Source: Saprospiraceae bacterium (GTDB lineage: Bacteria > Bacteroidota > Bacteroidia > Chitinophagales > Saprospiraceae). Taken from it: 25,309 bases of DNA. A model generated the notes under the pieces. That model did no database searches. It had not been told where the DNA came from and saw only the letters and a list, made by a program, of their open reading frames with translations. The stretch lies in the NCBI GenBank assembly GCA_029262975.1, contig JAJCYJ010000194.1:1-25309 (forward strand), in the 5' to 3' direction. Below are positions 8,333 to 16,003 of the stretch, piece after piece (positions within the stretch are counted from its first letter, which is position 1; each line of letters starts with the position of its first letter). The position numbers and the translations under genes are program-made.

Positions 8333-8389
8333 CGAACTCAATAGCCAGATGAAACCTTTCTCTTCAGCGCACATATGATTCATTTTTTG

Positions 8390-9712
8390 CTACCCTCTCG
8401 AAAAAATCCATTTTCCCAATTCTTTAATACTCGCTTTCTTCCCGTACATTAAAATGCCGATTCTATAAATTCTCGAGGCTAACCAGATCATAAACACTAC
8501 GAATAGAATTGACGTTACAACAGATAATCCGATTTGCCATAGCGGAGGACTGGAAGCCAGACGTATAGGCATTACTACCGGTGCGGTAAGGGGAAAAATT
8601 GAGGACCATACAGAAAGTGTACTATCTGGAGCCTGGGCGGCAGAGATACCAATATAAAATGCAGCCATCAATGGAAGCATTACTATCGTGGTTAGTGATT
8701 GTGCTTCATTAATATCATCACCCGCCGCAGCACCCACTGCAGCAAACAAGGAAGCATAAATCATGTAACCTATTATAAAATAGAAAATATAGAGAGGGAT
8801 GATGAGTGCCCAATTTAGTGCAAGTAATTCTTTTACAACTTTAGCAATTTGTGTTCGCACACCCTCATCAGCCATAAGTTCTTTTGTAACATCTGAACTT
8901 GTAACGTCTTGCATAGCACTTGGATCAAGACCGAAAAGTGAAAAAGCACCCACAGATAGAACAGACATTAAAATGGCCCAAATTGCAAATTGTGTAAGAC
9001 CCACAAGCCCGATACCTACAACTTTTCCAATCATCAATTCAAAAGGCTTTACAGAAGAGATAAGCACTTCAACAATTCTATTTATTTTTTCTTCATTTAC
9101 ACCTCTCATTACCTGAGAGCCAAAAATTAGAATAACCATAAAAAGCAAAATTCCCACAATCATTCCGAGCACAGAACTAACCGTTGTAGTAATTGAAGAA
9201 ATTTCTTTTTCTGTATCTTTTATAGTTTTAGGTTCGATATTTATATCGGTATCGATTAAATCTAAGCTACTTTGATTTATCCCAAAGGCCTCAATTTTAT
9301 AATTTCTAATTTTTTTTCTAAACAAAGAGACAATCGAACCAGACTCATCAAGAGCCAATGTTTTATCAGAATGGTAGATTATATCATATTTATTTTGACT
9401 ACTGTCTAAAGGGGGTAATTCTAAAATGCCGTCAATTTCTTTATTATCATACTTTTTTACTAGTTCGTCAAAAGAAATCGTTTCGACCGTAAATTTGAGG
9501 TTGTTCTTTGATAAGTCGATATTTTCAGTCAAGCCGGCATTGTCAATAATAGCGATCGTGCGCTCTTTGTCGGATCCCCTAGTTACCAGGAAAATCAAAG
9601 CGGCATAAATTAACACGATGGCAATTGGGGCCAAAAAGGTAGTTAGTAAAAAGGTTTTACTTTTCACCCTGGTCCAATACTCCCTTCCAATTATCAAGTT
9701 GATTTTATTCAT
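8390..9712 (-). CDS. ABC-2 type exporter permease (NatB/COG1668-like)
   Basis: The product is a 440-residue membrane protein. One N-terminal helix (about 21-43) is followed by an outward-facing domain of about 130 residues, then five or six helices from about 178 to the C-terminus. The cytosolic-loop hallmark of the NatB family, VNEEKINRIVEVLISSVKPFELMIGK, spans about 207-232. Relatives form Na+ or drug exporters with a NatA ATPase (NatAB, YhaPQ); the substrate here is unknown. Its ATG lies inside the end of the ATPase gene (8-bp overlap), so the two are translated together. The gene ends 57 bp from the convergent phosphatase gene; no clear hairpin was seen in that gap. Confidence 0.88.
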   Translation of the reverse strand: MNKINLIIGREYWTRVKSKTFLLTTFLAPIAIVLIYAALIFLVTRGSDKERTIAIIDNAGLTENIDLSKNNLKFTVETISFDELVKKYDNKEIDGILELPPLDSSQNKYDIIYHSDKTLALDESGSIVSLFRKKIRNYKIEAFGINQSSLDLIDTDINIEPKTIKDTEKEISSITTTVSSVLGMIVGILLFMVILIFGSQVMRGVNEEKINRIVEVLISSVKPFELMIGKVVGIGLVGLTQFAIWAILMSVLSVGAFSLFGLDPSAMQDVTSSDVTKELMADEGVRTQIAKVVKELLALNWALIIPLYIFYFIIGYMIYASLFAAVGAAAGDDINEAQSLTTIVMLPLMAAFYIGISAAQAPDSTLSVWSSIFPLTAPVVMPIRLASSPPLWQIGLSVVTSILFVVFMIWLASRIYRIGILMYGKKASIKELGKWIFSRG

Positions 9713-10610
9713 TGCTCTCTCCTACTTTTTTAATAAAGATTTCATTTAATGTTGGTAACACTTCACGATAAGATTTAATCTCAATATTTCTATCTAATAG
9801 ACCCCGTAGAAGATCGTTAGAATTATGTCCTTCCTTTACTTGAATAATCAACGACTTGGAAGTGTCTTCTACTATTTCAAAACTATCAGCAAGCATATCA
9901 GAAGGGAAACTTCCGTCAAACTCAATTTCAAACTTATTTTCTTTGTTTTCACTTTTTATCTGATTCACATCTCCGTGCAAAATGATTTTCCCTTGATTCA
10001 TCAGAACTATTTCCTCACAGATTTGCTCAACTTGCTCCATCCTATGAGTTGAGAAGATGACGCTAGTACCGTTATTATTCATAGCATTGATCTCATCCTT
10101 GATTAAATTAGTATTGATGGGATCAAGACCAGAAAATGGTTCGTCGAGGATAATAAGTTTTGGATCATGAACAACGGTGGCGATAAATTGAATTTTTTGC
10201 TGCATGCCCTTTGATAGTTCTCCTACTTTTTTGCTCCACCAATCTGTGATGTCGAACTTCTCCAGCCAATTGTCGACTTTGCTTTGAGCCTCTTTTTGTG
10301 AAAGACCCTTTAACCTGGCGAGATAAAGCAATTGTTCCCCAACTTTCATTTTTTTATACAGCCCTCTTTCTTCAGGCAGATAACCGATTTGCATTGGATG
10401 TGACGCGTTTAACTTTTCCCCATCTAGGATTATTTCACCCTCATCTGCACGTGTGATAGATGTGATCATTCTTATCAGGGAAGTCTTTCCTGCACCATTG
10501 GGGCCTAGCATTCCAAATATCCTACCTTTCGGTATTTCAAAACTGACATTATCAACGGCGACATGGTTAGAATACTTCTTGACCACGTTTCGTATGGATA
10601 GTATACTCAT
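9705..10610 (-). CDS. ABC transporter ATPase (NatA/COG4152-like)
   Basis: This 301-residue ATP-binding subunit pairs with the overlapping permease. All nucleotide-binding motifs are intact: Walker A GPNGAGKT (36-43), Q-loop region GYLPEERGLY (76-85), signature LSKGM (132-136), Walker B LIILDEP (152-158), D-loop SGLD (160-163) and H-loop His189 in STHR. The GYLPEERGLYKKM form is characteristic of the NatA/YhaQ group. A C-terminal regulatory extension of about 80 residues follows residue 220. The complex would power export across the inner membrane. A TATAAT-like stretch lies on the minus strand about 55 bases before the ATG, but no clear TAnnTTTG element was found. Confidence 0.92.
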   Translation of the reverse strand: MSILSIRNVVKKYSNHVAVDNVSFEIPKGRIFGMLGPNGAGKTSLIRMITSITRADEGEIILDGEKLNASHPMQIGYLPEERGLYKKMKVGEQLLYLARLKGLSQKEAQSKVDNWLEKFDITDWWSKKVGELSKGMQQKIQFIATVVHDPKLIILDEPFSGLDPINTNLIKDEINAMNNNGTSVIFSTHRMEQVEQICEEIVLMNQGKIILHGDVNQIKSENKENKFEIEFDGSFPSDMLADSFEIVEDTSKSLIIQVKEGHNSNDLLRGLLDRNIEIKSYREVLPTLNEIFIKKVGESNE

Positions 10611-10776
10611 AAGTGATTGTTATTGCAGCACGAGAATACGTAAAAGGAATGTAATGGACACACTCATTATAGACCAATAAAAGGAACATTAAGACTAATT
10701 TAAGTTGTTAGTAACACTATATGATGTGCAAAACCTCGTCATTTATTTATAAATTGAATTACTAAAATCATTCGAC

Positions 10777-11439
10777 ATGCAAAGACAACTACTTTTTATC
10801 ATCCTATTTATGTTATCTGTAACGGCTTATTCACAAGTTGTGGAGAAGCAAATGGCCATGAGCTCAGGGGAGCACAATGGACTTGAAGTGGACCTTCCTG
10901 TAGACAGTAAAACCGCAGATAAAATCTGGAAAGACTATGTCAAACCATATGGCAAGACAGATTGGGACCGAAAGAACAAGGAGCACGTACTTTTTAATGT
11001 TCACATTTCTTCAATTTCTTCTGAAGCCCTTTCTGTGGTTGCGCGATTCAATCAGTATCAGGACATGACGAAAGGATCCTTTTGGTTCAAGTCAGAAGCA
11101 GGATATTTAAATTCAGAAGAGGATATTGAAGCTCTTAGAGGCGCAGGTGAGTTTTTACAGGAATATGCCTATGAAACAGAGAGACATGCCATAAGAGAGG
11201 AAATAAAAACGCAAGACAAAGGCTTGAATAATATGGAAAAAGATTTGGGTAAATTGCAAAAGAAAAACCAAAATCTTCATAAGGACATTGAGAAGGCCAA
11301 AGAGGAGATAGCCAAAAAGGAAAGAGAAATTGAGCAAAACCTTAAAGCACAGGTTGATAAGAAAAATGAAATAGAAAGTCAGCAGGAAAAAATCCAAAAA
11401 ACGACTATTAAGTTGACGAATGTGGGTAAATCGTCTTAA
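10777..11439 (+). CDS. Exported coiled-coil protein of unknown function
   Basis: The product has 220 residues and I do not recognise its family. A signal peptide at about 1-20 (LLFIILFMLSVTAYSQ) ends in the SQ context, so the protein is probably periplasmic. Residues about 30-130 form a mixed domain with an aromatic-rich stretch (FNQYQDMTKGSFWFKS, 91-106). Residues about 140-208 are highly charged heptad-like sequence (NMEKDLGKLQKKNQNLHKD and onward) predicted to form a long coiled coil. The tail is polar. It stands alone, in the opposite direction to the natA/natB pair, and the next gene is separated by 72 bp. No enzymatic motif was seen; a structural or scaffold role is possible but unproven. 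Confidence 0.75.
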   Translation: MQRQLLFIILFMLSVTAYSQVVEKQMAMSSGEHNGLEVDLPVDSKTADKIWKDYVKPYGKTDWDRKNKEHVLFNVHISSISSEALSVVARFNQYQDMTKGSFWFKSEAGYLNSEEDIEALRGAGEFLQEYAYETERHAIREEIKTQDKGLNNMEKDLGKLQKKNQNLHKDIEKAKEEIAKKEREIEQNLKAQVDKKNEIESQQEKIQKTTIKLTNVGKSS

Positions 11440-11511
11440 TAATTTTGATCATATTATGACAGATTAAAATGTGAATGATTGACTGGCACAGTTTATGTCT
11501 TTTGATAGGGC

Positions 11512-11838
11512 ATGAATATCGACGATCTCAATCGCAAACATTTTATAAAAACGGACATGTATTTCCGTGTCGGAAAGGGGCTTTCTTCCAAGTTGCTTCG
11601 CTATGAACACGGGATAGTTTACATTGAATTGGAAGTGAGATCGAAGTGGAAAAGATCAATAGATGCTGCGGCATGGATGATTGCAAATTCCTGGAAAAAC
11701 GAAAACCCCGAATTCGAAGATGCGGTTGCTTCTAAAGTATATGTCATTGATAGCCGATCATTTGATTACAAAAGAACCTTAATGCATCTAGGGGTTAAGC
11801 CCGGTTATGATGCCTATAAGGGTGTGTTCTTCAAGTAA
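11512..11838 (+). CDS. Small hypothetical protein (108 aa)
   Basis: The product has 108 residues and is not recognised. It has no signal peptide or membrane helix, so it is probably cytosolic. The sequence mixes beta-like stretches (GIVYIELEVRSKW, SKVYVIDSRS) with an amphipathic helix (SIDAAAWMIANSWKN) and is rich in aromatics and Lys/Arg. Support for coding comes from an unbroken frame between two spaced genes on the same strand, a plausible ATG start and protein-like composition. It lies 50 bp upstream of the xylulokinase gene and may share its transcript, though no functional link is evident. Confidence 0.6.
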   Translation: MNIDDLNRKHFIKTDMYFRVGKGLSSKLLRYEHGIVYIELEVRSKWKRSIDAAAWMIANSWKNENPEFEDAVASKVYVIDSRSFDYKRTLMHLGVKPGYDAYKGVFFK

Positions 11839-11888
11839 TTAACTAGCCTTTTATTCTATCTTCCCGTTTATAAATAAGGAAGCGAGAA

Positions 11889-13376
11889 ATGTATTTTATA
11901 GGATATGACTTAGGAAGTTCGTCTGTGAAGGCGACTTTGCTTGATGGGGAAGCCAACCGCGCAGTTGCTTCCGCACAACACCCCAAAACCGAAATGGCAA
12001 TGATCGCCCATAAACCAGGATGGGCAGAACAAGATCCAGACGATTGGTGGCAGGGCATAATTTCCGTAACGCAAAAAATTCTATTTGATAGTCGTGTAAA
12101 TGTATCTGATATTAAGGCTATCGGAATTTCTTATCAAATGCATGGTCTGGTAGTAGTAGACAAAAACCTGAATGCTTTAAGACCTTCAATAATATGGTGT
12201 GACAGCAGAGCTGTCAATCTGGGAAACGAGGCTTACGACCAATTAGGAAAAGATTATTGTACCAACGAAATTCTTAATTCACCGGGTAATTTTACCGCCT
12301 CAAAACTGAGATGGGTAGCCAAGAATGAGCCGAATATTTATAGCCAAATTTATAAGGCTATGTTGCCAGGAGATTATATAGGATTAAAGCTATCCGGATC
12401 AGCCCAAACTACTTATTCAGGATTATCCGAAGGTGTGTTATATAACTTTAAGAAAGATAAAATAGCGGCAAGGGTTCTTGATCATTTTGAAATAGATCCT
12501 GGGCTGATTCCGGATATAGTTCCAACTTTTGGTATGCAGGCTGAACTATCAAAATCAGCTGCCGAGGCACTGGGTTTAACACCAGGCACCACAATAACCT
12601 ATAGAGCCGGAGATCAACCAAATAATGCCTGTTCTCTGAATGTACTGAAACCAGGTGAACTTGCAGCGACTGCTGGAACCTCTGGAGTAATATATGGTGT
12701 GACCGACAAGCTCAATAATGATCCTGCGTTCAGAGTAAATGCTTTTGCTCATGTCAACCATTCAGCAGAACAAAGGAGACTGGGAATTTTATTATGTATT
12801 AATGGCACCGGTATATTAAATGCCTGGGCCAGGAAAAACATGGGCTCTCTATCCTATAATGAAATGAATAATTTGGCCATGAGTACTGAGATAGGGGCGG
12901 AGGGGCTTACCATGTTGCCCTTTGGAAATGGCGCTGAAAGAATCCTGGAAAATAAAAATATCGGAGCTCATCTTGAAGGATTACACTTTAACCTACATAG
13001 CAGGGCTCATGTCTTTAGAGCAATACAAGAAGGAATTGCATGCTCTATGAGATATGGCATAGATATAATGAAGTCTATGAATCTTAATCCAAAAACCATA
13101 AAAGCAGGAAGTGCCAACTTATTTTTGAGTAAGCTATTTCAAAAAGCGATAGCAAATTTGACCAATACAACCATAGAATTATATGACACCGATGGAGCTC
13201 AGGGTGCAGCTAGAGCAGCGGGTATTGGACTTGGGTTCTATTCTGAAGAAACGGCATTTGAAGGACTTGGGCTCATTAAAAAAATTAGACCCGATAAAAC
13301 CGAGCAAGAAAGGTTTGAAGAAGTTTATGATAAATGGCAAAAGGTACTTAACTGTCATCTAAAGCAACAAAATTGA
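11889..13376 (+). CDS. xylB: Xylulokinase (FGGY carbohydrate kinase)
   Basis: The product has 495 residues, the full FGGY kinase length. It phosphorylates D-xylulose with ATP to D-xylulose 5-phosphate, feeding the pentose phosphate pathway. Evidence: N-terminal phosphate loop YDLGSSSVK (6-14), the xylulokinase substrate motif QMHGLV (83-88), SIIWCDSRA (100-108), the likely catalytic base Asp242 in AGDQPNNA, the ATP-site TAGTSG (261-266), and the C-terminal KAGSANLFLSKLFQ and DTDGAQGAARAAG motifs near residues 400-440. Xylose isomerase, transporter and regulator genes, often adjacent, are absent here. GGAAGCGAG just before the ATG offers a weak ribosome-binding site. Other FGGY sugars cannot be fully excluded, but the MHG motif favours xylulose. 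Confidence 0.88.
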   Translation: MYFIGYDLGSSSVKATLLDGEANRAVASAQHPKTEMAMIAHKPGWAEQDPDDWWQGIISVTQKILFDSRVNVSDIKAIGISYQMHGLVVVDKNLNALRPSIIWCDSRAVNLGNEAYDQLGKDYCTNEILNSPGNFTASKLRWVAKNEPNIYSQIYKAMLPGDYIGLKLSGSAQTTYSGLSEGVLYNFKKDKIAARVLDHFEIDPGLIPDIVPTFGMQAELSKSAAEALGLTPGTTITYRAGDQPNNACSLNVLKPGELAATAGTSGVIYGVTDKLNNDPAFRVNAFAHVNHSAEQRRLGILLCINGTGILNAWARKNMGSLSYNEMNNLAMSTEIGAEGLTMLPFGNGAERILENKNIGAHLEGLHFNLHSRAHVFRAIQEGIACSMRYGIDIMKSMNLNPKTIKAGSANLFLSKLFQKAIANLTNTTIELYDTDGAQGAARAAGIGLGFYSEETAFEGLGLIKKIRPDKTEQERFEEVYDKWQKVLNCHLKQQN

Positions 13377-13390
13377 GATTTAGACGATAA

Positions 13391-13491
13391 TTGATATATC
13401 AATTAAGGCATAAAAAAGAAATCACTTTTCTGGCTTAAACTATTGATAACAAATTCATTATATATTATAAATTATCTTGTTGATATATCAA
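13391..13491. repeat. Two copies of a 12-bp palindrome in the xylB-yraN gap
   Basis: TTGATATATCAA occurs at 13391-13402 and again at 13480-13491, 89 bp apart, in the 141-bp gap between the convergent xylB and yraN genes. Each copy is a perfect palindrome. The flanks differ, so this is not simply a duplicated block. The role is unknown; paired protein-binding sites are possible. No classical terminator hairpin was seen in the gap. Confidence 0.5.
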
Positions 13492-13517
13492 GCGAGATAA
13501 AAAGCGAAGTTTTTCAA

Positions 13518-13886
13518 TTATTTTAAGCCACGAAAGAATGCGTCCTCAAAATGTTGAATTGCGTAGTTGTCGTTACCCTGTAAAAGGACAGCTATAATAT
13601 CAAATCTTATTTCCCATTCGTGGTTATATTTCTGCATATAAGCAGAGGCAGCGGTAGATAAAAGTCTCTGTTTTTTCATCGTCACAAAATCTTCCGGCGG
13701 CCCGAAATAGTCATATGACCTTGTTTTTACTTCTACAAAAACTAGCATATCATTTATCCTTGCTATAATATCCACCTCCGCTCTGCTGTAGCGCCAATTT
13801 TGAGCGAGGACTGAAAATCCTTTTTGCTTTAAGTATTGACAAGCTAAATCTTCTCCTTTTTTGCCAATTTCGTTTTGTCTCGACAT
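13518..13886 (-). CDS. yraN: YraN family (UPF0102) putative endonuclease
   Basis: The product has 122 residues, the usual length of UPF0102. It has the restriction-endonuclease-like fold signature: GKKGEDLACQYLKQKGF (8-24), then NWRYSRAEVDII with Glu37/Asp39, and VFVEVKTR with Glu52 and Lys54. This is the (E)xD...ExK metal-site arrangement. The biochemical role of the family is not settled; a link to DNA processing or recombination is generally assumed. It is transcribed divergently from the sugar isomerase gene with only 43 bp between start codons, so the two promoters must overlap. It faces xylB tail to tail. Confidence 0.9.
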   Translation of the reverse strand: MSRQNEIGKKGEDLACQYLKQKGFSVLAQNWRYSRAEVDIIARINDMLVFVEVKTRSYDYFGPPEDFVTMKKQRLLSTAASAYMQKYNHEWEIRFDIIAVLLQGNDNYAIQHFEDAFFRGLK

Positions 13887-13929
13887 CAGTGTTATATCTT
13901 TACCCCGTCATTAAAATAAGGTATAAGTT

Positions 13930-14919
13930 ATGATGGATAAATTAATTTCTAGATTTACAGAGCAACTGACAGAAGCATTAGAGATCGGTGCACAGTCGAA
14001 AATTAGCAAGCCACGAAAAAAAATCAATAAAATCTATGTGGCTGGTCTCGGTGGGTCAGGAATAGGTGCTGACTTTGTTGCTTCTATTATAAGAAAAGAA
14101 TCGAAGGTTCCATATCTGGTGGGGAAGGGTTATCATATTCCTGGATACGTTGATGAAAATACACTTGCAATTGCATCAAGCTATTCTGGCAATACAGAAG
14201 AAACACTTCAATCTTTCAAAGAAATAGAAAAGACCGGTGCAAAAATAGTGGTCATTTCTTCCGGAGGAAAATTAATCAAAAGAGCCAAGAGGAAAGGATA
14301 TGATTATATCCTAGTCCCTGATAGCTGGCCATCTCCCCGAGCATGTTTAGGATATTCCTTTGTAGCTCAATTAGCACTATTGAATAAACTTGGATTTATT
14401 TCAGATAAGTCCCTTCGTTCAATTAAAAGCTCAATTGAATTGTTGGACAAAGAGTCACCCAACATTAAAAAAGAAGCAAAAAAGATAGCCAAGCGACTAT
14501 ACAACAAAATGCCGATTATATATGCGGAAGATCGAATTGAACCTGTTGCTGTCAGGCTGAGACAACAAATAAATGAAAATGCAAAGGCACTATGCTGGCA
14601 TCATGTTATTCCTGAAATGAATCACAACGAACTCGTAGGATGGAAAGATAAAAATAAAGACCTCGTGGTACTCTATCTTAGAAATGCTGATGACTATAAA
14701 AGAAATAGTATCAGAATGGACATAAATCAAAAGATCATTAAAAAGTGCACACCGAATATTATCAATCTGTTTTCAAAAGGAACTGATATGACGCAGCGGA
14801 TGATGTACTTTGTTCACTTAGGCGATTGGATTTCCTGGTATCTTTCGCAACTAAGAGGGCAGGACGCAATCGAAGTGAATGTGATTGATTATTTGAAAAG
14901 CGAATTAGCCAAAGTATAA
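13930..14919 (+). CDS. Bifunctional phosphoglucose/phosphomannose isomerase
   Basis: The product is a 329-residue SIS-domain sugar-phosphate isomerase of the small bifunctional type first described in archaea. It interconverts glucose 6-phosphate or mannose 6-phosphate with fructose 6-phosphate. The first SIS domain has VAGLGGSGIGADF (37-49) and the phosphate-binding SSYSGNTEET (83-92). DSWPSPRACLGYSF (131-144) is also typical. The second domain has RLRQQINENAKA with Glu216 as the probable catalytic base, and PEMNHNELVGW with His232. ATG codons occur at 13930 and 13933; either could start. A loose promoter match (TTTG, 17 bases, TATCTTTA at 13895-13902) lies upstream, within and just before the divergent yraN start. 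A strong terminator follows. Confidence 0.9.
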   Translation: MMDKLISRFTEQLTEALEIGAQSKISKPRKKINKIYVAGLGGSGIGADFVASIIRKESKVPYLVGKGYHIPGYVDENTLAIASSYSGNTEETLQSFKEIEKTGAKIVVISSGGKLIKRAKRKGYDYILVPDSWPSPRACLGYSFVAQLALLNKLGFISDKSLRSIKSSIELLDKESPNIKKEAKKIAKRLYNKMPIIYAEDRIEPVAVRLRQQINENAKALCWHHVIPEMNHNELVGWKDKNKDLVVLYLRNADDYKRNSIRMDINQKIIKKCTPNIINLFSKGTDMTQRMMYFVHLGDWISWYLSQLRGQDAIEVNVIDYLKSELAKV

Positions 14920-14946
14920 TCAATAGACAGAACCATGTTTAAAATA

Positions 14947-14980
14947 AAAAAGGTGCCAATCAACCGATTGGCACCTTTTT
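14947..14980. terminator. Bidirectional intrinsic terminator
   Basis: A perfect 15-bp stem is formed by 14947-14961 and 14966-14980, with a four-base loop (AACC). The GC-rich GGTGCCAATC arm is bordered by an A-run on the left and TTTTT on the right, so transcripts from both strands end in a U-tract. It lies between the convergent sugar isomerase and TPR genes and serves both. Confidence 0.92.
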
Positions 14981-14999
14981 CTATTCCCAAAAAGCATGT

Positions 15000-15797
15000 T
15001 TATCCACCCAATTCAGAAATTTTATAGTTTGCTTGTTTTTTATACTTCTCTCCTTTTATCTTTTTATATACAGCAATTGCTTCAGACTTTTGGCCCAGCT
15101 CTTCCAACTGAGTCGCATGAGCAAAGTAGTATTTATCTTCAGGTTTTTCTCCAGAAAGATCTATAGCCAGGGCAGCATGTTCTACTGCTTTTTCAGCATT
15201 GCCTGATTCAGCATAGGAGCGAGATAAATAATAATGTACCTCAGCATTATCATTTTTAACTGAATTAAATGCTTCTCCTGCTGTGACGGCTTCCGCATAA
15301 GTCTTGGCAACAAATAATTTTCCTACCATCGTTTGTGCCTTTTTCTCTCTTTTGCTGGCTTTTGTGGGTTTTTCTTCTGCAATGGCTCTAGCGGCTGCCC
15401 CAAGGTATGCTTTGATAGCCTCTACTTTATTTCCTTTTCCTTCATGAGCGCGCGCTATGCCCTCATAATTTGAGGAATTGTCAGGATTTAATGAGATGCC
15501 TTTGTTGTATAATTCTATAGCGGCATCAAAAGCTTTCTTCTTTCTTTCGGCGTTGGCGGCATTATAAGCTGCAATGGCTCCGTTTTTCTTGGCCAGACTA
15601 ATTACTTTTTCATCATCTTCTCCTGCTATTGAGAGTGCTTCTTCCATTAACACTAGCCCACCTTTATAGTCTTTCTGTTTTAGTAAGGCAAGTCCATCAT
15701 TGTAGAGTCCGGCTGGGGTTTTTTCTTGTGCTTCAATAGTTCCAAAAGCTAAAAATGAGCAAAAAAGAACGACAACAAAGCGTAAAAGTTTAGACAT
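15000..15797 (-). CDS. Exported tetratricopeptide repeat (TPR) protein
   Basis: The product has 265 residues. The signal peptide (residues 1-23: LLRFVVVLFCSFLAFGTIEAQ) predicts export to the periplasm. The mature part is built of helical TPR-like pairs: about 27-60 (AGLYNDGLALLKQKDYKGGLVLMEEAL), 75-106, 109-142 (YEGIARAHEGKGNKVEAIKAYLGA), 186-216 and 222-250. The canonical W-LG-Y-A-F-A-P pattern is loose. TPR proteins are protein-interaction scaffolds and no enzymatic motif is visible, so a specific role cannot be assigned. It ends at the bidirectional terminator and is probably monocistronic. Confidence 0.82.
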   Translation of the reverse strand: MSKLLRFVVVLFCSFLAFGTIEAQEKTPAGLYNDGLALLKQKDYKGGLVLMEEALSIAGEDDEKVISLAKKNGAIAAYNAANAERKKKAFDAAIELYNKGISLNPDNSSNYEGIARAHEGKGNKVEAIKAYLGAAARAIAEEKPTKASKREKKAQTMVGKLFVAKTYAEAVTAGEAFNSVKNDNAEVHYYLSRSYAESGNAEKAVEHAALAIDLSGEKPEDKYYFAHATQLEELGQKSEAIAVYKKIKGEKYKKQANYKISELGG

Positions 15798-15828
15798 ATG
15801 GCGTATGTTTTTATAATTTTTAAAGATG

Positions 15829-15860
15829 CAAAGATTATAAACTCAACGTATTGAGCCAAA
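15829..15860 (-). promoter_or_regulatory. Candidate promoter of the TPR gene
   Basis: On the minus strand, TTTG (15860-15857) is followed by 19 bases and then TAATCTTTG (15837-15829). This resembles the Bacteroidota promoter TTTG-N19-TAnnTTTG, with one extra base in the -7 element. It would give a 5' leader of roughly 25-30 bases before the ATG at 15797. Confidence 0.4.
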
Positions 15861-16003
15861 AAATCACCGGCTTGAAGACACTATTTTCTAAATAAAACTT
15901 AACCCCAAGTTAAATAACAAGAATAAATTAACACTATATATACCATAAAGTATTTAAATTGTGCATGTTATAACAATATTTTCATAAACTCAAGGTATAA
16001 AAA

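Noticed and set aside
8333..8389. Possible terminator between the phosphatase and the ABC permease genes
   Set aside because: I looked for a hairpin with T-run on either strand and found none convincing; the two genes may read slightly into each other or use Rho.
8799..9116. Plus-strand open frame of 105 codons inside the ABC-2 permease gene
   Set aside because: It is antisense to transmembrane-rich sequence and shows no protein family features. Explained by the permease frame.
10441..10455. GCACGTGTGA as a second parS-like site
   Set aside because: Only the central CACGTG is shared. The outer bases do not match the consensus, and the site lies in the coding sequence of the ATPase.
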